Of a stretch of DNA of 64,000 nt, positions 18,119-26,627 are shown one piece after another; position 1 is the first letter of the stretch, and every line of letters starts with the position of its first letter. Source of the stretch: NCEH01 sp043195095 (GTDB taxonomy: Bacteria; Pseudomonadota; Alphaproteobacteria; Rhizobiales; Xanthobacteraceae); assembly GCF_043195095.1 (NCBI RefSeq), contig NZ_JBAFWN010000001.1. One strand, written 5' to 3'. Made by a program: the position numbers and the translations under genes. The notes under the pieces were generated by a model. That model was given only the letters and a program-made list of their open reading frames with translations. It searched no databases and was not told where the DNA came from.

Positions 18119-19087
18119 ATGACCCACGGCAAATCCCGGGACGGCGAAGTGCTGCATGCCGTCGAGGGCGGGGCCGCGACGGCGCTCGCGAGCGAGCGCT
18201 CGCCCGACCTGAGCTATCTGCGGTCGGTGGTGGACCGGCGCCTGGGCTTGCTGTTGCCGACCACGGCCTCCAATCCCGCGACGCTGCACGCCGCCATGCG
18301 TCACATCCTGCTGGCGCCGGGCAAGCGGCTGCGGCCGCTGCTTGCCATGTCGGCGGCGCTGCGCCTCGGCGCCGACGAGCATGCGGTGCTCGATTGCGGC
18401 TGCGCGCTGGAGATGATCCACGCCGCATCCCTCATCATCGACGATCTGCCCTGCATGGACGACGCAAAGCTGCGGCGGAACCAGCCGGCGACCCATGTGC
18501 AATTCGGGGAGGATGTGGCGGTGCTGGCCGCCATTTCCTTGCTGACCCGCGCGTATGGCGTGGTCGCCGCTTCCGCCGCCGTGCCGGCGCCGGCACGGGC
18601 GGAGATCCTCGCCATCTACACCAATGCGGTCGGTTCCCTCGGCTTGTGCGGCGGCCAGTTCGACGACCTGCGCCCGGTGCCGGGGCGCAGCCTTGCCGCC
18701 ACTGAGGACGTGAACCGCCGCAAGACCGGCCTGCTGTTCAGCGCCGCCGTGGAGGCCGCCAGCCTGGTGCATGAGGCGCGCGCGGAAGATCGGGAGGCGC
18801 TGCGCGATTTCGCCAGTCACGTGGGCCGCGCCTACCAGATTCTCGACGATCTGCTGGATGTGCAATCCTCGGCCGCCGCGCTCGGCAAGGATGTCGGCAA
18901 GGACGAAGGCAAGGCCACGGTTGTCGCCTCGCTCGGCGCCTCGCGGGCTGCGGGCTTGCTGGATAGCCATCTGCGCGGCGCGGCGGACGCGTCCGATCGC
19001 ATGTCCCGCCGCAGCGAGGGCGCCGATCCGCTGCGCGACTTCCTGCGCCACGCGTTCGGCGGCCTGCCGGGCGTCACTTTGCCGTGA
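18119..19087 (+). CDS. crtE: geranylgeranyl diphosphate synthase
   Basis: CrtE adds IPP units to allylic diphosphates to give C20 GGPP, the substrate of CrtB. The 322-residue polyprenyl synthase has both aspartate-rich motifs: IIDDLPCMDDA (first, with RRNQPATH after it) and QILDDLLDV (second). It also has GKRLRPLL near residue 65. ATG 18119 follows GAGGAAGG by about ten bases; an in-frame ATG at 18044 lies in the promoter zone. Its TGA overlaps the GTG of the ABC ATPase gene, so a carotenoid enzyme and a transporter are translationally coupled. Confidence 0.94.
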   Translation: MTHGKSRDGEVLHAVEGGAATALASERSPDLSYLRSVVDRRLGLLLPTTASNPATLHAAMRHILLAPGKRLRPLLAMSAALRLGADEHAVLDCGCALEMIHAASLIIDDLPCMDDAKLRRNQPATHVQFGEDVAVLAAISLLTRAYGVVAASAAVPAPARAEILAIYTNAVGSLGLCGGQFDDLRPVPGRSLAATEDVNRRKTGLLFSAAVEAASLVHEARAEDREALRDFASHVGRAYQILDDLLDVQSSAAALGKDVGKDEGKATVVASLGASRAAGLLDSHLRGAADASDRMSRRSEGADPLRDFLRHAFGGLPGVTLP

Positions 19088-20070
19088 GTTTTCTCTCCCT
19101 GTCACGGCCCGCCGCCCAGCCGACCCCGGCGGCCGCGCACGGGGCGCCGGTGCTGCAGATGTCCCATGTGAGCGCGAGCTACGGCGCCCGCGCCGTGCTG
19201 CGCGATGCTTCGCTTGCGGTTTCGGCAGGTGAAATCACGGTGCTGCTCGGGCCCAATGGCGCCGGCAAGACGACCCTGATCCGCGCCGTCTGCGGGCGCC
19301 TGCGGCCCGATCATGGAAGCGTCCGCGTGAAGGGCCATGCCGCCCATCTGAGCGCGGCGCGCCGGCGCATCGGCCTCGTGCCGCAGGAACTCGCGCTGTA
19401 TCCGAGCCTCACGGTGCGGGAAAACCTGGACATATTCGCGCGCCTCGCCGGCATGCCGCGCGCCGTCATCACGGGGCGGGTTGGTGCCGTCATGGAAGCT
19501 GCCGGAGTGGCCGCGCGGGCGAACGAGCGCATCGACCGTCTGTCCGGAGGCTGGAAGCGCCGGGCCAATATCGCCGCCGCGCTGGTGGGTGAACCGGCGC
19601 TGCTGGTGCTGGACGAGCCGACGGTGGGCGTCGACCGCGAAGCGCTCGCGGGCTTCGCCGATCTTCTGCGCGCGCTCGCGGCCGGCGGCCTCGCGGTGCT
19701 GATCGTGACCCACGACCTGGAGCAGGCGGCGGCGGTGGCGGACCGGGTCGCGATTCTCGTCAACGGCCATGTGGCCCTGGAGGGGCCGATGCACGCCCTC
19801 GTGGCGCGGCGCTTCGGCGGGGCGCGGCGGGTGGAACTGCGCTGGGCGCACCCGCCCGACGACGACACCCGCGCCCATCTCTCCGCCCTCGCCCTGCGGA
19901 GCGATGCGACCGGCACCAGCTTCTCCGGCGGCCTTGCGGCGGGCACGGGAGCGCTCGCCGATCTCCTGCTCACCCTCGAGCAGCGCCACATGATGCCGCG
20001 CGAAGTCTCCGTGCGCGAGCCCGACCTTGCTGCACTTTATGCCGACGTGCTCGCCGAGGCGGCACGATGA
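19084..20070 (+). CDS. ABC transporter ATP-binding protein in the carotenoid operon
   Basis: The 328-residue ATPase has Walker A GPNGAGKTT, signature RLSGGWKRR, Walker B LLVLDEPTVGVD and the switch histidine in IVTHDLE, with the DrrA/YadG-like organisation of exporters that pair with ABC-2 permeases. A C-terminal domain of about 90 residues (from residue 235) is typical of that class. It starts with GTG inside the crtE stop and overlaps the permease gene by four bases. Operon position implies a role in placing carotenoids or their glycosides in the membrane or exporting them; this is inference and the substrate is unproven. Confidence 0.9.
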   Translation: MSFLSLSRPAAQPTPAAAHGAPVLQMSHVSASYGARAVLRDASLAVSAGEITVLLGPNGAGKTTLIRAVCGRLRPDHGSVRVKGHAAHLSAARRRIGLVPQELALYPSLTVRENLDIFARLAGMPRAVITGRVGAVMEAAGVAARANERIDRLSGGWKRRANIAAALVGEPALLVLDEPTVGVDREALAGFADLLRALAAGGLAVLIVTHDLEQAAAVADRVAILVNGHVALEGPMHALVARRFGGARRVELRWAHPPDDDTRAHLSALALRSDATGTSFSGGLAAGTGALADLLLTLEQRHMMPREVSVREPDLAALYADVLAEAAR

Positions 20071-21272
20071 TCTGTGCGATCATGAAGGCCATGGGCCTCA
20101 CCTTGCTGCGCGACAAGGGCGCGCTGGTGATGACTTTCCTCCTGCCGCCGCTGATGTTCCTGGTGTTCGCGGCAGTCTTTACCGGGGTGAGCGGCGACGA
20201 CGCGCCGGTGAAGGCTGCGCTCGCCGACGCTTCCGGCAGCGAAGGCGGCCATGCGCTGTTCGTGTCGCTCCACAACGCCCCGCTGGTAAAGGCGATCCCG
20301 GTCAAAGACGAGGCCGCCGTCCGCGATGCGGTGCGCTCGGGCACCGCCGATGCCGGGCTGGTCATCGTCTCCGACCCTTCGGCGGGCGGCGATGCGGCGC
20401 CGCTCTTGATCCTCGCCGATCCCGGCCGGGCGGCTGCGGCGGGATTGCTCATGGCCCATGTGCAGGAGGTTATTTCCGAGCGCCTGCCGCAGATCGGGCT
20501 GAAGCGCCTCAGCGCGCAGATGCAGTCCATCGTCGGCAAATTCACCCCCGAGCAGACCGAGCAATTCGACCTCGTCCTGCAAGCAACCGCGGAAAGCGCA
20601 GCCAGGGGTGAAAAGGTGCGCGCCGGAGACTTTTTTGCCCGCCAGACCGTGGATTCGCTGAAAGCGCTGCCGACCGTCACCTATTATGCCGGCGCCATCG
20701 CTGTGCTGTTCCTGCTGTTCTCTTCGGTGCAGGGGGCGGCCTCCCTGGTGGAAGAGCGCCGTTCCGGCATCTTCGACCGCATCATCATGATACCCGGCGG
20801 AACCAGCGTGATGGTGCTCGGCAAGTTCGCCTTCATCACCCTGCAAGGGGTGTTGCAGGTGGCGCTTCTGTTCGCCGTCGCCGGCCTGGTTTACGGGGTG
20901 GCGGTGCTGCCGCATTTCGCCACCTGGCTCGCCACCACGGTCGCCGCGGCGGCAGCCACCTCCAGCCTCGCCCTCGCCCTCGCCTCCGCGGCGCGCACGC
21001 GTCAGCAGGCGCAGACGCTCTCCACCTTCGCCGTACTGATGCTTTCGGCCATCGGGGGCAGCATGGTGCCGCGCTTCCTCATGCCCGGCTGGCTGCAAAG
21101 CGTCGGCTGGATCACCCCCAATGCCTGGGTGATCGAGGCCTATCAGGACAGCCTGTGGCGGGGCGCCGCATTCGGCGAACTGGCGCCTGCGCTTTTCGTG
21201 CTTATTTGCTATGCTGGTGTCGGGCTTCTGGCCAGCTTGGTGCTTGCGCGGCGTCATATGCGGCTCGGCTGA
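20067..21272 (+). CDS. ABC-2 type transporter permease in the carotenoid operon
   Basis: The 401-residue product has one N-terminal helix (residues about 18-38, VMTFLLPPLMFLVFAAVF), a large extracytoplasmic domain of about 170 residues and then five or six helices (TYYAGAIAVLFLLFSSVQG, FAFITLQGVLQVALLFAVAG, LALALASAARTRQQ, ending IWRGAAFG-type and LFVLICYAGVGLLASLVLA). This is the ABC2_membrane_3 layout. With the upstream ATPase it forms a complete homodimeric or two-gene exporter. The gene sits between crtE and crtZ, separated from crtZ by 188 bases that contain a hairpin (GCCGGCTTCAGCCGG) but no clear promoter. Confidence 0.88.
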   Translation: MICAIMKAMGLTLLRDKGALVMTFLLPPLMFLVFAAVFTGVSGDDAPVKAALADASGSEGGHALFVSLHNAPLVKAIPVKDEAAVRDAVRSGTADAGLVIVSDPSAGGDAAPLLILADPGRAAAAGLLMAHVQEVISERLPQIGLKRLSAQMQSIVGKFTPEQTEQFDLVLQATAESAARGEKVRAGDFFARQTVDSLKALPTVTYYAGAIAVLFLLFSSVQGAASLVEERRSGIFDRIIMIPGGTSVMVLGKFAFITLQGVLQVALLFAVAGLVYGVAVLPHFATWLATTVAAAAATSSLALALASAARTRQQAQTLSTFAVLMLSAIGGSMVPRFLMPGWLQSVGWITPNAWVIEAYQDSLWRGAAFGELAPALFVLICYAGVGLLASLVLARRHMRLG

Positions 21273-21460
21273 GGCGTCATGCGGCCGCTGCGGTCCAATC
21301 CGCGTCTGAAATTGAACCTTGAGGCAGAACAAGGCAGGCGGGTCCGCATTTTGCTCGCATGCATGGGGCATTTTTTGCGCCCGCAGTGCCCGGAGGCCGG
21401 CTTCAGCCGGAAACCGGCATCCAGCATCCGGGGCGGGCGTCCTGAACCTGAGTTTGAACC

Positions 21461-21958
21461 ATGACCATCGCCTTGAATACGCTGATCGTCCTCGTCACCG
21501 TCGCAATCATGGAAGGCGTCGCCTGGGCGGCGCACAAATACATCATGCACGGCTGGGGCTGGGGCTGGCATCGCTCCCATCACGAGCCGCACGAGGATGT
21601 GTTCGAGCGCAACGATCTTTATGCCGTCGTGTTCGCTTTGCTCGCCATCGGCCTGATCATCTATGGATCGAACGGCTTCGGCCCGCTCTATTGGGTGGGC
21701 GTGGGCATGACGGTCTACGGCTTCCTGTATTTCTTCGTGCATGACGGGCTGACGCACCAGCGCTGGCCGTTCCGCTATGTGCCGCGCAACGGCTATCTCA
21801 AGCGGCTCGTGCAGGCGCACCGGCTGCATCATGCGGTGGACGGCAAGGAGGGCTGCGTCTCCTTCGGCTTCCTCTATGCCCAGCCGGTGCAGAAGCTGCG
21901 CGACCAATTGCGCGAGACCCATGGCGGTTCACTGAAGAACCTGGACACCCGTTCGTGA
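21461..21958 (+). CDS. crtZ: beta-carotene hydroxylase
   Basis: CrtZ puts hydroxyl groups on the beta-ionone rings at C3, giving zeaxanthin. The 165-residue di-iron membrane enzyme has all histidine clusters: HKYIMH, HRSHHEPH, HDGLTHQRWPF and HRLHHA. Three to four hydrophobic helices alternate with them. The length is that of bacterial CrtZ (about 160-175). Its TGA overlaps the GTG of crtW, so hydroxylase and ketolase are made together. Confidence 0.96.
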   Translation: MTIALNTLIVLVTVAIMEGVAWAAHKYIMHGWGWGWHRSHHEPHEDVFERNDLYAVVFALLAIGLIIYGSNGFGPLYWVGVGMTVYGFLYFFVHDGLTHQRWPFRYVPRNGYLKRLVQAHRLHHAVDGKEGCVSFGFLYAQPVQKLRDQLRETHGGSLKNLDTRS

Positions 21959-22767
21959 GTCTTGCACCTTCCGAGCGGACCGGCGAAAACCCGCGCCGCC
22001 CGCGCGCACCCAGCGCGGCGGCGGTGGAGATGAAGCGCGCTTATGCCCGCCAGGGCGCCATCGGCCTCGCCCTCGCGGCGCTGGTTATGGGCGGCTGGCT
22101 GGCGGGGCACATCTTCGGCGTGTTCTTCCTGCGCCTCGCGCCGCCGGACATTTACGCCGCGCCGCTGGTGATCGCGCTCCAGACCTGGCTGGACGTGGGC
22201 CTGTTCATCATCGCGCACGATTGCATGCATGGCTCGTTGGCGCCGTTCCGGCCGAAGATCAACCTCTGGGTGGGGCGGATCGCGCTCGGCCTCTATGCGG
22301 CCTTCAGCTATGACCGCCTTCTGCCGAAGCACCACGACCACCATCGCCATTCCGGCACGGCGGATGATCCCGATTTCGACGCCGACCATCCCGACCGCTT
22401 CTGGCCCTGGTTCCTGCGCTTCATGCGCACCTATTTCGGCTGGCGGGAGTTTGCCATCCTCACCGTGGTCCTGGCGGTCTATATCCTCGTCATCGGCGCG
22501 CCGGTGGTGAACGTACTGCTGTTCTGGGCGCTGCCGGCGCTGCTCTCGGCGCTGCAATTGTTCTATTTCGGCACCTATCTGCCGCATCGCCACGGCGAGC
22601 CGAGCTTCGCCGACACCCACAATGCACGCAGCAACGAGTTCAGCTATGTCTGGTCGCTGCTGACCTGCTTTCATTTCGGCTATCATCATGAGCACCACGA
22701 GGCGCCCTATGTGCCCTGGTGGCGGCTGCCGAAATATCGGCGGGAAAATCCAGCGGAGCGCGGCTGA
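21955..22767 (+). CDS. crtW: beta-carotene ketolase, CrtW type
   Basis: CrtW adds 4-keto groups to beta-rings; together with CrtZ it can yield canthaxanthin, adonixanthin or astaxanthin. The 270-residue fatty-acid-desaturase-like membrane protein has the CrtW motifs HDCMHGSLAP, HHDHHRHSGTADDPDF, FYFGTYLPHR and CFHFGYHHEHHEAPYVPWWRLP. The start is GTG at 21955, overlapping the crtZ stop. An N-terminal basic segment of about 30 residues precedes the first helix. It ends 21 bases before the convergent crtX stop. The activity (mono- or di-ketolation) cannot be read from sequence. Confidence 0.93.
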   Translation: MSLAPSERTGENPRRPRAPSAAAVEMKRAYARQGAIGLALAALVMGGWLAGHIFGVFFLRLAPPDIYAAPLVIALQTWLDVGLFIIAHDCMHGSLAPFRPKINLWVGRIALGLYAAFSYDRLLPKHHDHHRHSGTADDPDFDADHPDRFWPWFLRFMRTYFGWREFAILTVVLAVYILVIGAPVVNVLLFWALPALLSALQLFYFGTYLPHRHGEPSFADTHNARSNEFSYVWSLLTCFHFGYHHEHHEAPYVPWWRLPKYRRENPAERG

Positions 22768-22788
22768 GCGTTTCGCCCGCCGCTCGCC

Positions 22789-24048
22789 CTATCCCTGCGC
22801 CGGGGCTACTGCCGACAAAATCAGGTCCGCCGCCTCGCCCACCCCGCCACTCGCCGTGATCTCGCTTTGGATGCGCCGCGCCGCGATGGCATAGGCGGGG
22901 TCCGACAGCACGACGCCGAGGGCTTCTTCCACCCGCCGCGCCGATGCCTTCTTGGCCGGAAAGATGCGCGCCACGCCGCTATAGAGCAGGCGCGCGGAAA
23001 TGCCGGGCTGCTCGAAGGCGATCGGCATGGCCACCAGTGGCACGCCCAGGCTCAGCGCATCCATCACCGTGTTGAAGCCGGCGTGGATCACCGCCGCCTT
23101 GCAATGGGCGAGCACTTGGCGCTGCGGCACGAAGGCCCGCACCACGGGATCGCCCGGCAGCGCGCGGGCCGCCTCATCGCTCAAGAGCCCGCCGTGTGCG
23201 AGCACGAGCCGCACATTCAGCTTCTGCGCCGCCCGTGCCACCGCCAGGAACAGATCCGCCCGCGCGCCCTGCAAGGTGCCGAGCGAGCAGAACACCAAGG
23301 GCCTCCCGTCGCCATGGAGATCGAAATCCAGGCGCGCCTCCGGCTCCGGCGTCCGGAACGGGCCGCAATAATGGAAGTACGACGGCAATTCGCTGCGGGG
23401 AAAATCCAGCCCCTTCACGCATTGCGCCACTTGCAGCAGCGGCGAGAAGCCCTGGTCCGCCAGCGGATCGAGCCCGAAGGCTTCGGCATGGCGCGCCACC
23501 ACCTTGGCCATAGGCTTCATGAGGAAATCGGTGACCTTCCAGCCGCCCTCGCTCCACCACCGCCCCTTCTCCGTGGGGTCGTAAGGCCAGTCCACGAACG
23601 GCGGCGGCAGGCCGATCTCGCGGTTCAGCGGCAGGGCTGTGGCGGTGGAAACGAACGGCAGCTTTAAATGCCGCGCCACCAGGGCGCCGGCGGCTTCCGT
23701 CTGGTCTGCGATCACCGCGTCGATCCTTTCGGCGCGAAACGCATCCGGAAGATCGCGGCAGAGCATGTCGGTGATGTCGGCGGTCTCGCGGATCACCCGC
23801 AGCAGGCCGAGCGGCCCGGTAGGATTGGCGAGCGTATCAAGATGCTCCTTCAACGCGCCGGAGGGATGGCTCGACAGCCCCACGGCGTGGAACCCCGCCG
23901 GCGCGCCGCGTACCATCTCGGCCGCATCCGCCATGTGGAAGAAAGTCACGCGATGCCCGCGCGCGACCAGCGTACGCGACAGCGCCATCAGCGGGTTGTA
24001 GTGCCCGGAGAGCGGCGGGGCGACGACGGCGAAATGCAGCGAAGTCAT
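22789..24048 (-). CDS. crtX: carotenoid (zeaxanthin) glycosyltransferase
   Basis: This 419-residue GT1-family enzyme attaches sugar from a nucleotide donor to the 3-hydroxyls of zeaxanthin-type carotenoids, making them amphipathic. It begins LHFAVVAPPLSGHYNPLMALS, the usual acceptor-domain start with the catalytic-type histidine, and has the donor-domain FVPQRQVLAHCKAAVIHAGFN...GVPLVAMPIAFEQPGISARL. Xanthobacter is known for zeaxanthin rhamnosides, so the donor may be a rhamnose nucleotide rather than UDP-glucose; this is inference. Its ATG overlaps the crtB stop, and it is the last gene of crtY-crtI-crtB-crtX. Confidence 0.92.
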   Translation of the reverse strand: MTSLHFAVVAPPLSGHYNPLMALSRTLVARGHRVTFFHMADAAEMVRGAPAGFHAVGLSSHPSGALKEHLDTLANPTGPLGLLRVIRETADITDMLCRDLPDAFRAERIDAVIADQTEAAGALVARHLKLPFVSTATALPLNREIGLPPPFVDWPYDPTEKGRWWSEGGWKVTDFLMKPMAKVVARHAEAFGLDPLADQGFSPLLQVAQCVKGLDFPRSELPSYFHYCGPFRTPEPEARLDFDLHGDGRPLVFCSLGTLQGARADLFLAVARAAQKLNVRLVLAHGGLLSDEAARALPGDPVVRAFVPQRQVLAHCKAAVIHAGFNTVMDALSLGVPLVAMPIAFEQPGISARLLYSGVARIFPAKKASARRVEEALGVVLSDPAYAIAARRIQSEITASGGVGEAADLILSAVAPAQG

Positions 24049-24968
24049 GCGGGGCGGGTCCAGAGCGTCTTGGGACGGATAACCTCGGCCGAAGCGAGCC
24101 GGGACAGCGCCGCCTGCACTGCTCCGGAAGCGGCGAAGCCGATCTTCTCGGCCTTGCTGGTGGAGCGTCGCTCATCCCAGGCATGGGGCCCAGCCGCGCG
24201 CACCTTGGTGCCGATGGCGCGATACACCGCCCGCGCGGTCGCGATGGCGCATGCGGAGCGGAACGGCAGCGCCCGCATGCCGATCAGCGCCGAGTCGTAA
24301 TAAGGCTCGGCCAGATCGAGCAGCCGCGCCACCACATCCGCCACCTTCTGGCGGTTTTCCGGCAACGCCACGTCGCCCGGCTCCACGCCGCCGGCGCGCA
24401 GCCAGTCCGCCGGCAGATAGACCCGGCCGATGCCGGCATCCTCGACCACGTCGCGGGAAATATTGGTGAGCTGAAAGGCGAGGCCGAGATCGCAAGCGCG
24501 ATGGAGCACTTGCTCCTCGCGCGCGCCCATGATCAGCGCCATCATCACGCCGACCACGCCCGCCACATGGTAGCAATAGGAGAGCGTGTCCTCGATTGTC
24601 TCGTAGCTGCGGTCCTCCACATCCATGCGGAATCCCTCCAGCAAATCGAGGGGATATCGCTCGGGAATATCGTTGCGGCGGATCACCTCGGCAAAGGCGG
24701 CGAAGGCGGGGTGCGCGGTCGGCAGGCCGCGATAGGCGCGATGGGTCTCCTCATAGAGCCCGTCCAGGCGCGCCTGTGCGCTCTCGCTCTGAGCGACCCG
24801 GCCATGGCCGAGTTCCTGCCCGTCCACCACGTCGTCGCAATGGCGGCACCAAGCGTAGAGCATCACAGCATCCGCCCGCGTGCGCGGATCGAACAGCTTG
24901 GCCGCCGCCGCGAAGCTTTTCGACCCGTTGGCGATGGCCGCTTCGCTCGCGGTGAGAACCTCGCTCAC
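24045..24968 (-). CDS. crtB: phytoene synthase
   Basis: CrtB condenses two GGPP to phytoene, the first committed carotenoid step. The 307-residue protein has the two aspartate-rich motifs in HCDDVVDGQ and NISRDVVEDAGIGRVYLP, and the conserved YCYHVAGVVGVMM. It ends with a short non-conserved tail. The start is GTG at 24968, overlapping the crtI stop. Its ATG/stop overlaps on both sides show tight coupling with crtI and crtX. Confidence 0.96.
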   Translation of the reverse strand: MSEVLTASEAAIANGSKSFAAAAKLFDPRTRADAVMLYAWCRHCDDVVDGQELGHGRVAQSESAQARLDGLYEETHRAYRGLPTAHPAFAAFAEVIRRNDIPERYPLDLLEGFRMDVEDRSYETIEDTLSYCYHVAGVVGVMMALIMGAREEQVLHRACDLGLAFQLTNISRDVVEDAGIGRVYLPADWLRAGGVEPGDVALPENRQKVADVVARLLDLAEPYYDSALIGMRALPFRSACAIATARAVYRAIGTKVRAAGPHAWDERRSTSKAEKIGFAASGAVQAALSRLASAEVIRPKTLWTRPA

Positions 24969-26518
24969 GTCCGGCCCTCCTTGGCGGAACCGGTGCGGTC
25001 CATGGCGATGGCGGGAAAGTCGGCGATGATCAGGCCGGCGGTGGCCTTGGCCGAGCCGACCACGCCCGGCACCCCCGCGCCCGGATGGGTGCCGGCGCCG
25101 ACGATATAGAGGTTCGGGATCTTGTCGTCGCGATTGTGCGGCCGGAACCAGGCCGACTGCGTCAGCAGCGGCTCCACCGAGAAGGCCGAGCCCATGTGCG
25201 CGTTCAACTCGTCGCGAAAGCCGAAGGGTGTGAGGATGCGGCTCGTCACCAGATCCGCCTTCAGGCCGGGCAGCAGACGCGCTTCCAGATAATCGAGGAT
25301 ACGGTCGCGATATTTCGGGCCTTCCACGTCCCAGTCGATCTCCGCCTTGCCGAGATGGGGCACAGGGGAGAGCACATAGAAGCCGGTGCAGCCCTCCGGC
25401 GCGAGGCTCGGATCCGAAACCGTGGGGGCGTGCAGATAGAGCGAGAAATCCTCCGGCAGCGCGGGGCCGGCGAAAATCTCGTCGATCAATTCGCGATAGC
25501 GCGGCCCGAACAGCACCGTGTGATGCTGGAGATGATCGTAGGTGCGCTTCGTGCCGAAATAGATCACGAACAGCGACATGGAATGGCGCATCTTGCCAAG
25601 CCGCTTGCCCTCGGCCTTGCCGCGCGGCGTGTTGCGCAGCAGCTTGGCATAGGTGTGCACCACGTCCGCATTGGAGGCGACGAGGTCAAATTTCGTCACG
25701 CTGCCGTCGGCCATGCGCACGCCGGTGGCGCGCCCGTTCTCAACCAATATCTCGTCCACGGGCGCGGAGAGCTTCAGCGTGCCGCCGAGATCCTCGAACA
25801 GGCGCACCATGCCGCCCACCAGCGCGCCGGTGCCGCCGCGCGGGAAGAACACCCCCCATTTGCGCTCCAGGGCGTGGATCAGCGCATAGATGGACGAGGT
25901 TGCGAAGGGATTGCCCCCGACCAGCAGCGAGTGGAATGAGAACGCCTCGCGCAGATGCTCGTCCTTGATGAAGCGCGAGACCATCGCATAAACGCTCTTC
26001 CACGCCTCCAGCCGCATGAGCTGAGGCGCGGCGCGGATCATGTCCTTGAACGAGAGGAACGGCACGGCGCCGAGCTTGATGTAGCCCTCTTCGAACACGG
26101 CCTTGGAATAGGCCAAGAAGCGCTGGTAGCCCTCAACGTCCACGGGCGATCTCGCGGCGATCTGCCGGTCGAGCTCCTCCTGGTCGTTCACATAGTCGAA
26201 CTGAGTGCCGTCATTCCACAACAGGCGGTAGAACGGCGAGATGGAGATCAGCTCCACATACTCGGAGAGCTTGCGGCCAGCGATCGCGAACAGCTCTTCG
26301 AGCGCGCTCGGGTCGGTGATGACGGTCGGCCCGCCATCGAAGGTGAAGCCCTGGTCCTCGTAGACGTAGGCGCGGCCGCCCGGCTTGTCGCGCTTCTCAT
26401 AGAGCGTGACGTCGAAGCCCGCGGCCTGAAGGCGGATCGCCAAGGAAAGGCCGCCAAAGCCGGAGCCGATCACCGCCGCCTTGCGGTGGCCGTTGGGGTG
26501 CGTCTTGGTCAGCATCAT
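24965..26518 (-). CDS. crtI: phytoene desaturase (lycopene-forming)
   Basis: CrtI is the FAD-dependent bacterial desaturase that turns phytoene into lycopene. The 517-residue protein shows the dinucleotide-binding N-terminus VIGSGFGGLSLAIRLQAAGF, the YEKRDKPGGRAYVYEDQGFTFD continuation and the C-terminal signature LYIVGAGTHPGAGVPGVVGSAK. The start (two adjacent ATG codons at 26518/26515) lacks a strong ribosome site. It lies 109 bases after crtY. Confidence 0.97.
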   Translation of the reverse strand: MMLTKTHPNGHRKAAVIGSGFGGLSLAIRLQAAGFDVTLYEKRDKPGGRAYVYEDQGFTFDGGPTVITDPSALEELFAIAGRKLSEYVELISISPFYRLLWNDGTQFDYVNDQEELDRQIAARSPVDVEGYQRFLAYSKAVFEEGYIKLGAVPFLSFKDMIRAAPQLMRLEAWKSVYAMVSRFIKDEHLREAFSFHSLLVGGNPFATSSIYALIHALERKWGVFFPRGGTGALVGGMVRLFEDLGGTLKLSAPVDEILVENGRATGVRMADGSVTKFDLVASNADVVHTYAKLLRNTPRGKAEGKRLGKMRHSMSLFVIYFGTKRTYDHLQHHTVLFGPRYRELIDEIFAGPALPEDFSLYLHAPTVSDPSLAPEGCTGFYVLSPVPHLGKAEIDWDVEGPKYRDRILDYLEARLLPGLKADLVTSRILTPFGFRDELNAHMGSAFSVEPLLTQSAWFRPHNRDDKIPNLYIVGAGTHPGAGVPGVVGSAKATAGLIIADFPAIAMDRTGSAKEGRT

Positions 26519-26627
26519 GGCACGCGGGACCCGTGTTTCACGTCGCCGATTTCATTCGCCGGCATTCCGGCTGCTGCGATACAGCATCTCGCACTCAAAT
26601 GCATATGCCGCAGCCGCGCGCAGGGCT

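Noticed and set aside
26535..26544. Half parS site (GTTTCACGT) in the crtI-crtY gap
   Set aside because: Only the left half matches; the second half of the palindrome is absent.
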